Positions 53,954 through 63,128 of a stretch of DNA of 64,000 nt are shown here, in pieces (positions within the stretch are counted from its first letter, which is position 1; every line of letters begins with the position of its first letter). The DNA is from Bradyrhizobium sp. B124 (lineage in GTDB: Bacteria > Pseudomonadota > Alphaproteobacteria > Rhizobiales > Xanthobacteraceae), in contig NZ_CP152413.1 in assembly GCF_038967635.1 (NCBI RefSeq), positions 3,720,001 through 3,784,000 on the forward strand, in the 5' to 3' direction. The notes below the pieces were generated by a model. The model did not search any database and was not told the DNA's origin. It saw nothing but the letters and a program-made list of their open reading frames with translations. The position numbers were made by a program, and so were the translations under genes.

Positions 53954-55234
53954 ATGGCTGGGCACCTTCATGAACCGCACGTCGTCTGCCCGAAGTGCAG
54001 TCATCCGATCCCGCTGACTGAGTCGCTCGCGGCTCCCCTGCTGGAAGCAGAGCGACGCGACCTTCAGAGGAAGCTTGTCGCGAAAGAGGCTGAGTTTGCT
54101 CGCAGAGCTGACGAACTTCGCCAACAACAGAACGAAGTCGCGCAGGCAAGAGCCGGCGTTGATGAGCAGGTTAAGCAGCGTCTCGATGCCGAACGCAAGC
54201 AAGTTGTCGCCGCTGAGGCCAAGAAGGCGCGCGAACAGATGGCGGACGATTTGCGAGCGATGGAGCAACGCCTGGCTGAGAATGAACAACTGCTAAACGC
54301 GCGCAACATAAAGCTCGCTGAAGCGCAGCAAGCTCAGGCCGACGCGCTTCGGAAGCAGCGCGAACTAGACGAAAAGACACGCGAGCTGGAGGTCACGATT
54401 GAGAAGCGCGTCCAGGCTAGCCAAGCCGATCTCGTCGCCAGGGCACGCCAAGATGTGACCGATGAACTAAAGTCGCAAGTATCGCAGAAAGACGCTCAAA
54501 TCGACTCTTTGGGACGCACGGTCGAGGAATTGAAACGTAAGCTTGAGCAAGGCTCGCAACAGACGCAGGGCGAGGCCTTTGAGCTTGAGCTTGAGAATCT
54601 ACTCCGGGGCAAATTTCCGCTGGATCTCATTGAGCCGGTAGCCAAGGGCGAGACTGGCGGCGACATCGTTCACACGATCAACGGCCAGATCGGATCACCG
54701 GCCGGCACCATCCTTTGGGAGCTAAAGAACACAAAGAATTGGTCGGATAGCTGGCTGCCGAAACTGCGCGACAACAAGCGCGCAGCTAAAGCCGACGTAG
54801 CGCTCATTGTCTCTACCGCTCTGCCCAAAGGCGTGGAATCCTTCGACTTGATTGATGGGGTCTACGTAGCCCATCCGCGGTGTGCGGTGCCGGTCGCTCT
54901 GACCCTGCGTCAGGGTCTCTTGGAGATCGCCACCGCACGCACAACGCAGGCTGGTCAGCAATCGAAGGCTGATCAGGTCTACCAATATCTGACCGGTTCC
55001 CGGTTCAAGCAGCGAATCGAAGCCATCGTCGAGCGCTTCAAAGACATGCGAGAAGACATCGACAAAGAGCGCAAGTTCATGGTGAAGGCCTGGGCTAAGC
55101 GAGAGGCTCAGGTCAGCGCCATGATCGAGTCGACGGTTGGCATGGTTGGCGATCTTCACGGTATTATGGGGCAAGCAATGCCGGAGATCGACGCTATCGA
55201 CGAACCTCCGATGTTAGAGGGAAAGGCCGCCTAA
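53954..55234 (+). CDS. DUF2130 coiled-coil protein with PD-(D/E)XK-like domain
   Basis: The 426-aa protein has an N-terminal CPKC element (VVCPKCSHPIPLTE), a long Glu/Lys/Ala/Gln-rich coiled coil (residues about 30-200) and then the DUF2130 core: QGEAFELELENLLRGKFPLD, AKGETGGDIVHTINGQ and GTILWELKNTKNWSDSWLPK, which has the D-x(n)-ExK look of a nuclease-like fold. It ends with helices (FKDMREDIDKERKFMVKAWA). Family members are widespread and linked to mobile and defence regions, without known function. It is 97 bp before and on the same strand as the PD-(D/E)XK gene, so cotranscription is likely. Confidence 0.85.
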   Translation: MAGHLHEPHVVCPKCSHPIPLTESLAAPLLEAERRDLQRKLVAKEAEFARRADELRQQQNEVAQARAGVDEQVKQRLDAERKQVVAAEAKKAREQMADDLRAMEQRLAENEQLLNARNIKLAEAQQAQADALRKQRELDEKTRELEVTIEKRVQASQADLVARARQDVTDELKSQVSQKDAQIDSLGRTVEELKRKLEQGSQQTQGEAFELELENLLRGKFPLDLIEPVAKGETGGDIVHTINGQIGSPAGTILWELKNTKNWSDSWLPKLRDNKRAAKADVALIVSTALPKGVESFDLIDGVYVAHPRCAVPVALTLRQGLLEIATARTTQAGQQSKADQVYQYLTGSRFKQRIEAIVERFKDMREDIDKERKFMVKAWAKREAQVSAMIESTVGMVGDLHGIMGQAMPEIDAIDEPPMLEGKAA

Positions 55235-55331
55235 GCGGCCTCAGCTTGCCATTCGCCCAATAATCAATTTTAGCCCCACGGATTTGCCATCTTCGGTCGA
55301 GCGAGTAGAATCATTCGACAGGGGATTTTCG

Positions 55332-56543
55332 ATGACCGCAATGAATGTCGGCGGCTTGCAGCAAACTGCTTCAGGTGCGCATTCCAATCATCTAGAAACT
55401 AAGCTACTCGGCCTACTCAAAGACCTGGATAGATTTCAGTCTCAGCCGTGGTTCGCACGCGGCTTCAATATCTTTGAGGCCGTTGGCCTGCATCGCCAGG
55501 AAATCAAGCATTCCAATTTCTTGTCATTTCTGCTCTCACCCCAGCTAGGCCATGGCCTAAAAGACACATTCCTTAAGCGACTGGTGCAGCGAACCGCAGA
55601 GAAGGGGGCCGTAGATCCCTCGATCAGCCTGCTGAAGATTGCGCTTTGTGATTTCTCGGACGCGATTGTCTCTCGCGAATGGCGGAACATCGATGTACTG
55701 GTTGAATCGAAGGCCAACCAGTTCTTGTTCGTGATCGAGAACAAGATCGACGCAACAGAGGGAAATAAGCAACTCGAAACTTATGAAGCGACCATCTGCT
55801 CTGAGTATCCCGATCACACCCGACTGTTCTGCTACTTGACGCCCGATGGTGTACCCGCAACTCGCGACAGTTGGTCTGCGATCAGCTATTCGGACGTCGC
55901 TGAGGCATTGCAAGACGCACGATCGCGGCTCCCTAACCTCACTAGTCACGCCGGCATAGTGATCGATCACTATCTCGATTTTGTTAGGAGAAACATTGTG
56001 CCAGACCAAGCGCTAATTGACGAGTGTCGCCGCCTTTATTTACTGCACAAGGACGCACTGGACCTAATAATCGAGCACGGGCAGATAAACTCCTTCAGCT
56101 CGGCCGCAGGCACCTTTTTTCAGAAGCATCCGGAGTTGGAAAAATTTACTGTACGCCCCGCTGGGGCAGCGTTTTTGCCTAGGTCTTTATTGCCGCACAT
56201 ACCGCCGCTAGAAGGCACCAATTGGTGGGGTCAAGCTCGTCCGTTTGCGCTCTGGTTCAATTTCTATCAAGAGAGAATTGGCATCGTGATCGAAGTGGGC
56301 CCCTTCAGCACGGATCAATTCAATCGAGAGACTCTCGTTAGGCGCCTTCAAGAGCATTTCGAGAGCAAGTCCAAGATCTATCCGAAGTTCACGAGGGTTT
56401 ATAGCCGATATCAAAAGCTAACGGATGACGAAACGAGTGACGCGGAGGTGCTCCTAGCGCGAATGGAAACACTGTACAAAGACACGGTCGAAAAGCATCT
56501 TGCGCCTATTACGGCTATCGTTTCTGACTTCTTTGGAATGTAG
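55332..56543 (+). CDS. PD-(D/E)XK nuclease superfamily protein (PDDEXK_4)
   Basis: The start at 55332 has AGGGGA upstream. The 403-aa protein has the typical N-terminal helical stretch with EIKHSNFLSFLLSPQLGHGL (His60), an Asp121 in WRNIDVLVE and Glu136-x-Lys138 in FLFVIENKIDATEG, then LETYEATICSEY, matching the PDDEXK_4 pattern. The middle (VIDHYLDFVRR) and the end are more variable. Homologues are found in defence islands and as phage-exclusion or restriction effectors; most have no tested role. It lies in tandem with the DUF2130 gene and ends 190 bp from the convergent protease gene. Confidence 0.85.
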   Translation: MTAMNVGGLQQTASGAHSNHLETKLLGLLKDLDRFQSQPWFARGFNIFEAVGLHRQEIKHSNFLSFLLSPQLGHGLKDTFLKRLVQRTAEKGAVDPSISLLKIALCDFSDAIVSREWRNIDVLVESKANQFLFVIENKIDATEGNKQLETYEATICSEYPDHTRLFCYLTPDGVPATRDSWSAISYSDVAEALQDARSRLPNLTSHAGIVIDHYLDFVRRNIVPDQALIDECRRLYLLHKDALDLIIEHGQINSFSSAAGTFFQKHPELEKFTVRPAGAAFLPRSLLPHIPPLEGTNWWGQARPFALWFNFYQERIGIVIEVGPFSTDQFNRETLVRRLQEHFESKSKIYPKFTRVYSRYQKLTDDETSDAEVLLARMETLYKDTVEKHLAPITAIVSDFFGM

Positions 56544-56732
56544 CTCGATCAATACGCGCCCGACGAACAGAGCTGACGGCTTACACTCTGAAGGTCGGGC
56601 GTAGACGTTGCAAAGGGTGCGACACTGCGCGCAACGCAGTTCGCTCCCGATGGCACAAACCGTTCAGCAGCCTTCGAGTTTGCAAGGCCACTAAAGCCCG
56701 TAACAAACCGATAGAACGCCAGACGAACCAAG

Positions 56733-57905
56733 TCAGTACTTGACGCCCGGAAGATACCGCTCCAAGCGGGTCGGCGTTAGCTTGCCATCCGCATGGTAAC
56801 CGACGAGATCTACTTGCCCGTCGTAATCGGTATCGTGAAAGGATATGTCCCACTTCTGATCGCGATTGCGATCCTCGATCGAGATGTCGGCCTTACCGTC
56901 GAAATTAGTGTCGACATAGGCAGCGATCGGTTTCGAAATATCGTCCGGGGTGACGAACGAGTAGTCTACTTTGCCATCGCAATTTGTGTCGTACTGCACG
57001 AGCAGCGCCACATTCTTTCGGTCGCGGCCCTCGTAGATCTTTTTCGTCTTGCAGGCCACAGGTGCCTTGGCGATAGTTTGCCCCTCCTTGCCGAGAAATG
57101 CTTGGACGTCGGCGATCGAGACGGCGAAATTGAGCGCCTCGCCCTTGGCTTTAAATGTATTGACGCCGATCAGCTTGCCATCGTCCGAGAGCAACGGTCC
57201 GCCGGAATTGCCGGGGTTGATGGGCGTCTGCGTCTGGATCACGCTGGCTTTATGATTTCCCTCTTCGTCTTTCCAAGGGTAGTCCTTGCGATATTGGCTG
57301 ACGAAGCCTTTGGTATAGGTCCACGCCTCGCCGGTCGGATGGCCAATGGCATGCACATCGGCGCCGACCTGAATGTCAGCCTCTGATCCAAGCGCGATGG
57401 GCTTGAGGTCACGCGGAGTGGCAGAGATGTGAAGGAGAGCCAGATCGCGTGTCGGATCAACCTTAACGACGTCCGCGATCTCGATATCGGCCTCCGAGGG
57501 CTTGGCTCCCTCGGTCGTCGGCTTGAACAGAAGCGCGACTTTGTTGAACCCTTTGACGACGTGCCAGTTGGTGAGGATGCTGTCGCCAAGCCCGATATAG
57601 CTTCCCGATCCAAGGCTGGTATCGGTCACGATGATGACGACGGACGGCGAGAGGGCTCGGTAGATTTCGGAGTCATGGCGGCCGCGGCCTGTGTAGGGCG
57701 CATCACCAACCCGAGCCTTCGCGTACTTCGCAAGAACAGAGCCCGAGAGGCCGCCAAGATCATAAAGTTCAAGGACGCTATCGACTGCGGTTATGTTAGC
57801 GTTGTCGGGAGAGGCCGGCAGGGCCTGGCCGAGGCCGTCGGACTGGGCCATGGCGGTTTGCGCAAGGGCGGCGGCAATGACCAGAGACAACGCGAAACGC
57901 TTCAT
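56733..57905 (-). CDS. Exported trypsin-like serine protease with calcium-loop repeats
   Basis: From ATG 57905 the 390-aa protein starts with a signal peptide (MKRFALSLVIAAALAQTAMA-QSDG). The S1-type protease has His115 (LTNWHVVKG), Asp154 (TRDLALLHIS) and Ser234 (INPGNSGGPLLS). The C-terminus (306-366) has four repeats of the type DTNCDGKVDYSF, DTNFDGKADISI, DRNRDQKWDISF and DTDYDGQVDLVG, resembling EF-hand or dockerin-like calcium loops; these could bind calcium or anchor the protein. It should be periplasmic or secreted. It is divergent from the CHAT gene, the start codons sharing the bases CATG (57903-57906), so they are controlled together. Confidence 0.9.
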   Translation of the reverse strand: MKRFALSLVIAAALAQTAMAQSDGLGQALPASPDNANITAVDSVLELYDLGGLSGSVLAKYAKARVGDAPYTGRGRHDSEIYRALSPSVVIIVTDTSLGSGSYIGLGDSILTNWHVVKGFNKVALLFKPTTEGAKPSEADIEIADVVKVDPTRDLALLHISATPRDLKPIALGSEADIQVGADVHAIGHPTGEAWTYTKGFVSQYRKDYPWKDEEGNHKASVIQTQTPINPGNSGGPLLSDDGKLIGVNTFKAKGEALNFAVSIADVQAFLGKEGQTIAKAPVACKTKKIYEGRDRKNVALLVQYDTNCDGKVDYSFVTPDDISKPIAAYVDTNFDGKADISIEDRNRDQKWDISFHDTDYDGQVDLVGYHADGKLTPTRLERYLPGVKY

Positions 57906-60900
57906 GTCAGGCTCCTCTACCCGGCTGCGGGCAGCGGGAGTCATATTGCTATGCACCACCCTTCAGCTCATTCCCGCGACGCGTGTATTTTCCCAGTCTC
58001 TACCGGATTTTGAAAGCCGAAAACAGGCGGCTTACCAGAAATTTCATCATGGCCACGTCCGGGAAGCCGGCGTCGAGATTATTGGGCTTGTCAAGGAAAC
58101 GCCGGACAAGGCCGTCAAGGCTGGTCTGCTGCGCGACTTGACCGAAATCTGCACCACCGCTTACGAACTGAAATGTGCGCTGGATGCGGAGACTGCAGCG
58201 TATCAGATAGCCAACTCAGAAGCGTCGCTGAAGCCGATGCTTCCAGGTTTGTTTGCGTATCTCTTGCAGGCTTATGTCTGGGCGGACGATGCCGACGCAC
58301 TGAAGATGCTATTTAAGGACAACCGAGTCGCTTTTAACCCGGTCGCGACGCCCTACCCGTCGGCCATCGCCAACGTCGCAGCTATGAACTATTTCTTGCG
58401 ATTGAACAACTACCGACTGGCTGAGAAAGCCTATTCCACGGCGGTGATCAGCCTGTTGCTCACCGACCCTAAGGACAAATACAATATCTGCAAGACCCTG
58501 GTCGACCTGTTGGAAGGGTTGATTTCGCAGCAAGACATTGTCAGCGCGCACACTCTGGCGCGCATCATTGATCCATACATCAATGCCAACTTGAACCACG
58601 AAGGGCCCGTATTCGCGGCTTACGTGCATATTTTGTCTCAGTTGCTTGCCATGACGAACCGTTCCAAAAAGGTTCTGCCTGCGTTGGAACAGGCGATCCA
58701 GCTGAATGAGCGGCTGGACATCAACGAGGGCACAAAACTTTACCGAAATTCGACGAGCAATAGTCTCGGCTCTTTGTTGCTCTTGCTCGATGGCACACTT
58801 GTCGAAGCCGAGGCGCTACATGCCCGGCATCCGCTACAATCGCAACGAGAGGCCATCGTTGCCCGAGGCACTTTTGACACTCTGCAGGAGTTTTACTTCG
58901 CGCTGTCAGATGTGCTGATCACAAGCCTGCGGGATTCTTCAAAGGCGGCGATCTGGAAGCAGCATTTCTCATCGCTTCCAGCGAAGTGGAATCTCACGGG
59001 TTATCTCGCCGAGAACATCGAATCGTATCGTCATTTTGCGCTCGGGCTCATCACGTCGGCGACCTCGAGGTCAGATGCGGCGGTTTTGATACAAACTGCG
59101 GCGCGAGAACGGATCGAGGTGTTTGAAGGCTTTCTGACTCATCGGACCGAGGGCTTCCAACTTCCGACGATCACGGATCTGCTCGTCATTCAGCTTGCGC
59201 TCACATCGATCACCGAGTTCCCTCCGGTCGACGCAGCGGATCTAGCGCTGAAAGGCAGCGAGATGCTGACGCGATCGCTTCGACATCAGACCAGCGATTT
59301 TGCTGTCCTCATTGGCGCTCAAAAGAGCGAGCGCGCGCGCGACGCGGTCCGATCATACTATCTCTTGCTGCAGCAAAAGCGACAATGGGAATTCGATCAG
59401 ATCAAGCTTCTCTTGCAAGGAGACAAGCGCGACGCTGGCTATATGATCACCACCTATTCGCGCCTGCGTCGAACGATCTCTGATCTGGCCGAAATGTTCG
59501 CGAAAGAAGCAGCCTACTCTGAGGTAGTTGGATATCCGACAACGGCGCAGATTCAAAATGCCCTCGAGCCAAACGAGGTCCTTTTGACGTTCGTTCCGAC
59601 GCTTAAGGGCATCGGCCGCCTCTGCATTTCCAAGACGGCCGCGCTGTTTAAGAGATCTGACGTCGACCCGCTGGAAGCCGCTCAGGACGCCAAATTGCTG
59701 CGGCTAGCTCTCACACAAGAGCGAGCGGCAGAAGAGACACTTGACAGCCAATATCCGGCACTATCAGCAGTGCGACTGAGTCGACTTTTATTTGAGGGAC
59801 TAGAATCGTGCGCAACGCCTGGGTCTCTGGTCAACATCGCTCTTCCCGATGAACTAACCGGCATCCCCCTCGCGGCCTTGCTTGAAGAGGAGCCACCGAA
59901 GCGAGGTGATGCTTACGATCTGCTGGAGGCGCACTGGCTAGGCAGAAAATTTCAATTCGCGACCACGATCTCGGCTCGGCATTTTCTTGGGACGCGCGGC
60001 TCGATTGTGCATCAACACGCGCCGTTACCATATCTCGGAGTTGGTAACCCATCGCTCATTCAGCTCGCCGGCGCAGCGGACGGCAAGGTTGTCTCCACAT
60101 CGCGAGGAGTTTTTGGAGAGCTCGCACCTCTGCCGGAAACGGCCGATGAAATCAGGAGCGTCGCAACGTTGTTACAGGCCTCGAAGACAGCCGTGCTGTT
60201 GGGGCCTGGCGCAACCGAGGAGCACTTTCGTTCGAAAGACCTGGGAAAATACGACATCATACATTTCGCGACGCACGGCCTGCTGCGCGACGATCTGCCG
60301 GGTTTGAACGAGGCCGCACTTGTCTTCACGCCGAGCGACACGTCGGACAGCTTCGATGACGGGCTGCTGACCGCGTCAGAGATCACGCGGCTACCACTTG
60401 ATGCGCGCCTCGTCGTATTATCGGCGTGCAATACGGCGCGGATAGACCCGTCGGCCGCCAGTATTGGCATTACAGACCTCGCGGCCGCCTTTTCGGTTGC
60501 CGGAGCGCCGACTTTGCTGGCGTCGCTCTGGACGGTCGAATCGAATGCTGCGCATGATGTGATTGTTGAATTCTTCACGGCATGGAACAAGGAACGCAGA
60601 AAGAGCGCGTCAGCGGCGTTGTCGGATGGCATTGCGAGCTATTTGGCAAAGGCCGACCGCGCGCATCATCATCCGCGCTTCTGGGCGCCCTTCATCGTGT
60701 TCGGCTATGGCGCCGGCTTGCCGAACGATAGCGCGCAACCGTTGACTGATGGCTTTTCCTACGAGCCTTTGCCAAATCAGGAAGCTGGCGAAATCATGGA
60801 TGCCAAGCCCATGGCCGACCGCTTGATCCTGTCAATCATGGACGACTGGGATGGGCACACGATGGCCAGCACGATCACCGAGGTTACAGAGGGCGCCTCT

Positions 60901-61890
60901 CGGTTCGCGATCCTACGCTCACATGACATTGGCGCCGGCACGCTGCTCGTCGACCAGTCTCGCCTCTTTGCCTTTGGCTACAAGCCCGCGGAGCACCCGT
61001 ACCCGATCGTCAGGCAATTTACTGCGGACGGCTCGCAGATGTGGGAAAGGCGCTGGGAGAATGCGATTGACGGAATGCCGATGGGATCAGTCAAGGTTGG
61101 GAGCAACATCGTCATGCTTGCGGCATCGACCTTCACGGATCCCAAGGTGGACCGGGTCGCCCACCTGATCGCGATCAATTCAGAAGGCAACGAGGCATTT
61201 AGAAAAGATCTCAAAGTCGGCCAATCGGAATTCCTCGTTGGAAAATGGGCTGTGCTCACGAACTGGGGGAAGAACCTTGCGTTGGTCATCAATTCAAGGA
61301 GCTTTGGCCAGTTCGGCTCGCGTGAGCCGCTGTTCGGCCTGCCTTCCCTTTGCGACGGCCCGGTTCGAACCACCGTCTACGTTATCGATCCCGGCAGCTT
61401 CGAAATCACCAACCAGGTCAGTTTCGACGATTTTCAGGCATCGGCAGCGACGGACGGCCCGTCGGGTCTGATCGTTGGCGGCGAAGCGCGCGGTGCCTGT
61501 GATGACGGTGGCAAGGCGGCTCTCGTCCGCGTCACAGCCGAACTCGCGACTTCTGAAATATGGAGGGATGACGACGTCTTCCCTTCCAGTGTGCAGTCGA
61601 TCGTAGCTGCAAAGGGTCGAAGCCTTTTTGCCGTCAAACGGCAGCGGCCGATCGGAGTTCGGCGGGCCGGCGCTACAGCGCCGAACGCTGGATCGAAGCG
61701 ATGGGGCGATACTGGCGACGAGTTGTTGGAATTCTCAATTTTCCAGAGTGGCGACGACGGCAAACCCGTATCTCTCTACAATTCTTCATTTGGACTCAGT
61801 ACGTATGCGCAAGGCATCGTCCTCAATGGAGATAAGCCGATTATTTACGGCAGCCTCGGCGGGAGGGCTGCCATAACGAGCCAACGATAA
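57904..61890 (+). CDS. Exported CHAT-domain (caspase-like) protease, 1328 aa
   Basis: The start at 57904 gives a good signal peptide (MSGSSTRLRAAGVILLCTTL, then QLIPATRVFSQ). It lacks a clear ribosome site; a TTG start at 57946 after GGGAG is the alternative. Residues about 30-560 are helical and TPR-like. The CHAT protease follows: GLESCATPGSLVNIALPDEL, His791 in IIHFATHGLL and Cys842 in LSACNTARIDP, then GAPTLLASLWTVES. The last about 350 residues are beta-rich with repeated short motifs, possibly a propeller-like domain. CHAT proteins include caspase-like effectors, usually cytosolic (for example the gRAMP-linked Csx29), so an exported one is unusual. The divergent exported trypsin-like protease at 57905 may be its activator or target. 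Confidence 0.85.
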   Translation: MSGSSTRLRAAGVILLCTTLQLIPATRVFSQSLPDFESRKQAAYQKFHHGHVREAGVEIIGLVKETPDKAVKAGLLRDLTEICTTAYELKCALDAETAAYQIANSEASLKPMLPGLFAYLLQAYVWADDADALKMLFKDNRVAFNPVATPYPSAIANVAAMNYFLRLNNYRLAEKAYSTAVISLLLTDPKDKYNICKTLVDLLEGLISQQDIVSAHTLARIIDPYINANLNHEGPVFAAYVHILSQLLAMTNRSKKVLPALEQAIQLNERLDINEGTKLYRNSTSNSLGSLLLLLDGTLVEAEALHARHPLQSQREAIVARGTFDTLQEFYFALSDVLITSLRDSSKAAIWKQHFSSLPAKWNLTGYLAENIESYRHFALGLITSATSRSDAAVLIQTAARERIEVFEGFLTHRTEGFQLPTITDLLVIQLALTSITEFPPVDAADLALKGSEMLTRSLRHQTSDFAVLIGAQKSERARDAVRSYYLLLQQKRQWEFDQIKLLLQGDKRDAGYMITTYSRLRRTISDLAEMFAKEAAYSEVVGYPTTAQIQNALEPNEVLLTFVPTLKGIGRLCISKTAALFKRSDVDPLEAAQDAKLLRLALTQERAAEETLDSQYPALSAVRLSRLLFEGLESCATPGSLVNIALPDELTGIPLAALLEEEPPKRGDAYDLLEAHWLGRKFQFATTISARHFLGTRGSIVHQHAPLPYLGVGNPSLIQLAGAADGKVVSTSRGVFGELAPLPETADEIRSVATLLQASKTAVLLGPGATEEHFRSKDLGKYDIIHFATHGLLRDDLPGLNEAALVFTPSDTSDSFDDGLLTASEITRLPLDARLVVLSACNTARIDPSAASIGITDLAAAFSVAGAPTLLASLWTVESNAAHDVIVEFFTAWNKERRKSASAALSDGIASYLAKADRAHHHPRFWAPFIVFGYGAGLPNDSAQPLTDGFSYEPLPNQEAGEIMDAKPMADRLILSIMDDWDGHTMASTITEVTEGASRFAILRSHDIGAGTLLVDQSRLFAFGYKPAEHPYPIVRQFTADGSQMWERRWENAIDGMPMGSVKVGSNIVMLAASTFTDPKVDRVAHLIAINSEGNEAFRKDLKVGQSEFLVGKWAVLTNWGKNLALVINSRSFGQFGSREPLFGLPSLCDGPVRTTVYVIDPGSFEITNQVSFDDFQASAATDGPSGLIVGGEARGACDDGGKAALVRVTAELATSEIWRDDDVFPSSVQSIVAAKGRSLFAVKRQRPIGVRRAGATAPNAGSKRWGDTGDELLEFSIFQSGDDGKPVSLYNSSFGLSTYAQGIVLNGDKPIIYGSLGGRAAITSQR

Positions 61891-62245
61891 GGTCCACGGT
61901 CCTTCCTCCACCACGAGGCCGACCACAGTGACGTTGGAGATCCCCAGGATATCAACTCGTAGGGGTCACTAAAGAACCGGGCTGCGTCATCTTAATCTCG
62001 TGGACTGATTCAGATCACCCAACCGATAGCTGATAAGCTTTCAGCGATTTTCTTATCAGTCCGCACGCTGACCCCACTTGGGCCAACCCAATCAGAGCGC
62101 GGCGCCGTCGTGAATATTGTGGAGCGACGGAACTAACCGAGTCAGCACCGATGCAGATCGGCATAGCGAGTACGGTAAGATAGAGACGGCGGCGAGCGGC
62201 GATAAGCCGATCGCGCGCCGCGCCGCATGGAGATGTACGAAAGCA
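61891..62245. other. Intergenic with CTGATAAG palindrome
   Basis: About 355 bp hold the third copy of the short palindrome (62028-62061). No gene is seen. The promoter of the glycosylase gene probably lies in its second half. Confidence 0.45.
62028..62061. repeat. CTGATAAG palindrome, copy 3
   Basis: AGCTGATAAG (62028-62037) is inverted as CTTATCAGTC (62052-62061), 9 of 10 pairs. The inner sequence (CTTTCAGCGATTTT) differs from copies 1 and 2. Confidence 0.65.
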
Positions 62246-62927
62246 ATGATGGATTATCAATTACCAACGCCAGATGAGGTGATGGATTTTGGATCCGCTC
62301 ACAATGCGGCCGTGTGGACTAAACATAGGTTTCGCCTCTCAGATCCTTCGAACTTGGATGCAGTTTTGCGGGCATGCGCATCGCCACCCCGAAAGCTTTC
62401 CCGACGGCAGGTTTTTCAAATGGCCGACGCGAAACCGGAATGGGGGGGTGATAGCATCCATTGTTTGGGGATTTCCGCGCGGTTCGATGCCGGGCGGGAA
62501 ATGGCTTGGCTTTGCGAACGCATTTGAGTCATCCTCGCAGTTTGCTGAAGTCTTGGCCGGCTTCAGGACCACCCCGCAGTCGGCGACCACCACAATCGCA
62601 AGACTGAACAATCTGGTGACAGGACTAGGGTTCGCCACGACGACCAAGATGGCTTATTTTGCAAGACTGACGTTTCGGGAGGGACCGGCATTAATTTTCG
62701 ACGCCAACGTCATCAAAGCGATCATTGATCCCTTGACTCCTTGGGGAGGCGCATTTCCAAAAACGAGATCGTTGCTCGGTTCAACGAACTTCCACGCAAA
62801 AGGTGTACTGAGCTACAGCTGCTACGTCGAAGAAGCCTCAATTCTTGCGCGACTTCACAACGCGACGCCGGATGTGATCGAGGTGGCTCTCTTTCGTTCC
62901 GCAGCTCGAGCTGGCACCTGGTCCTGA
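62246..62927 (+). pseudogene. 8-oxoguanine-glycosylase-fold protein, frameshifted at a G7 run
   Basis: Frame 1 from ATG 62246 reads MMDYQLPTPDEVMDFGSAHN, WTKHRFRLSDPSNLDAV, FQMADAKPEWG. At seven consecutive G (62442-62448) the coding sense passes to another frame: GVIASIVWGFPRG, KWLGFANAFESSSQFAEVLA, ATTTIARLNNLVTGLGFATT, TKMAYFARLTFREGPALIFD, ending at 62927. LVTGLGFATTTKMAYF and ALIFDANVIKAI resemble the helix-hairpin-helix, the catalytic Lys and the Asp of OGG/HhH-GPD glycosylases. Removing one G (six instead of seven) restores one frame of about 225 residues. This may be a true frameshift, a phase-variable tract or a sequence error. Confidence 0.6.
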
Positions 62928-63128
62928 TTTCGACTCCGACCAAGGCAGGATCGCATTCGTAGGGCTCAAACTCGGAGGACCATCCGGACGAGATCGACGA
63001 CAAAGTTTCGAAGGCACCAATTCCTTTCAGAAGCGCTGGCAACTTGCAACTAAACCACTAGGCTTGCCACTTGAGAGGTGTACGAAAATTTCGATTGCAA
63101 ACAGAATTTTTTAATCGAGAGTTCGACG

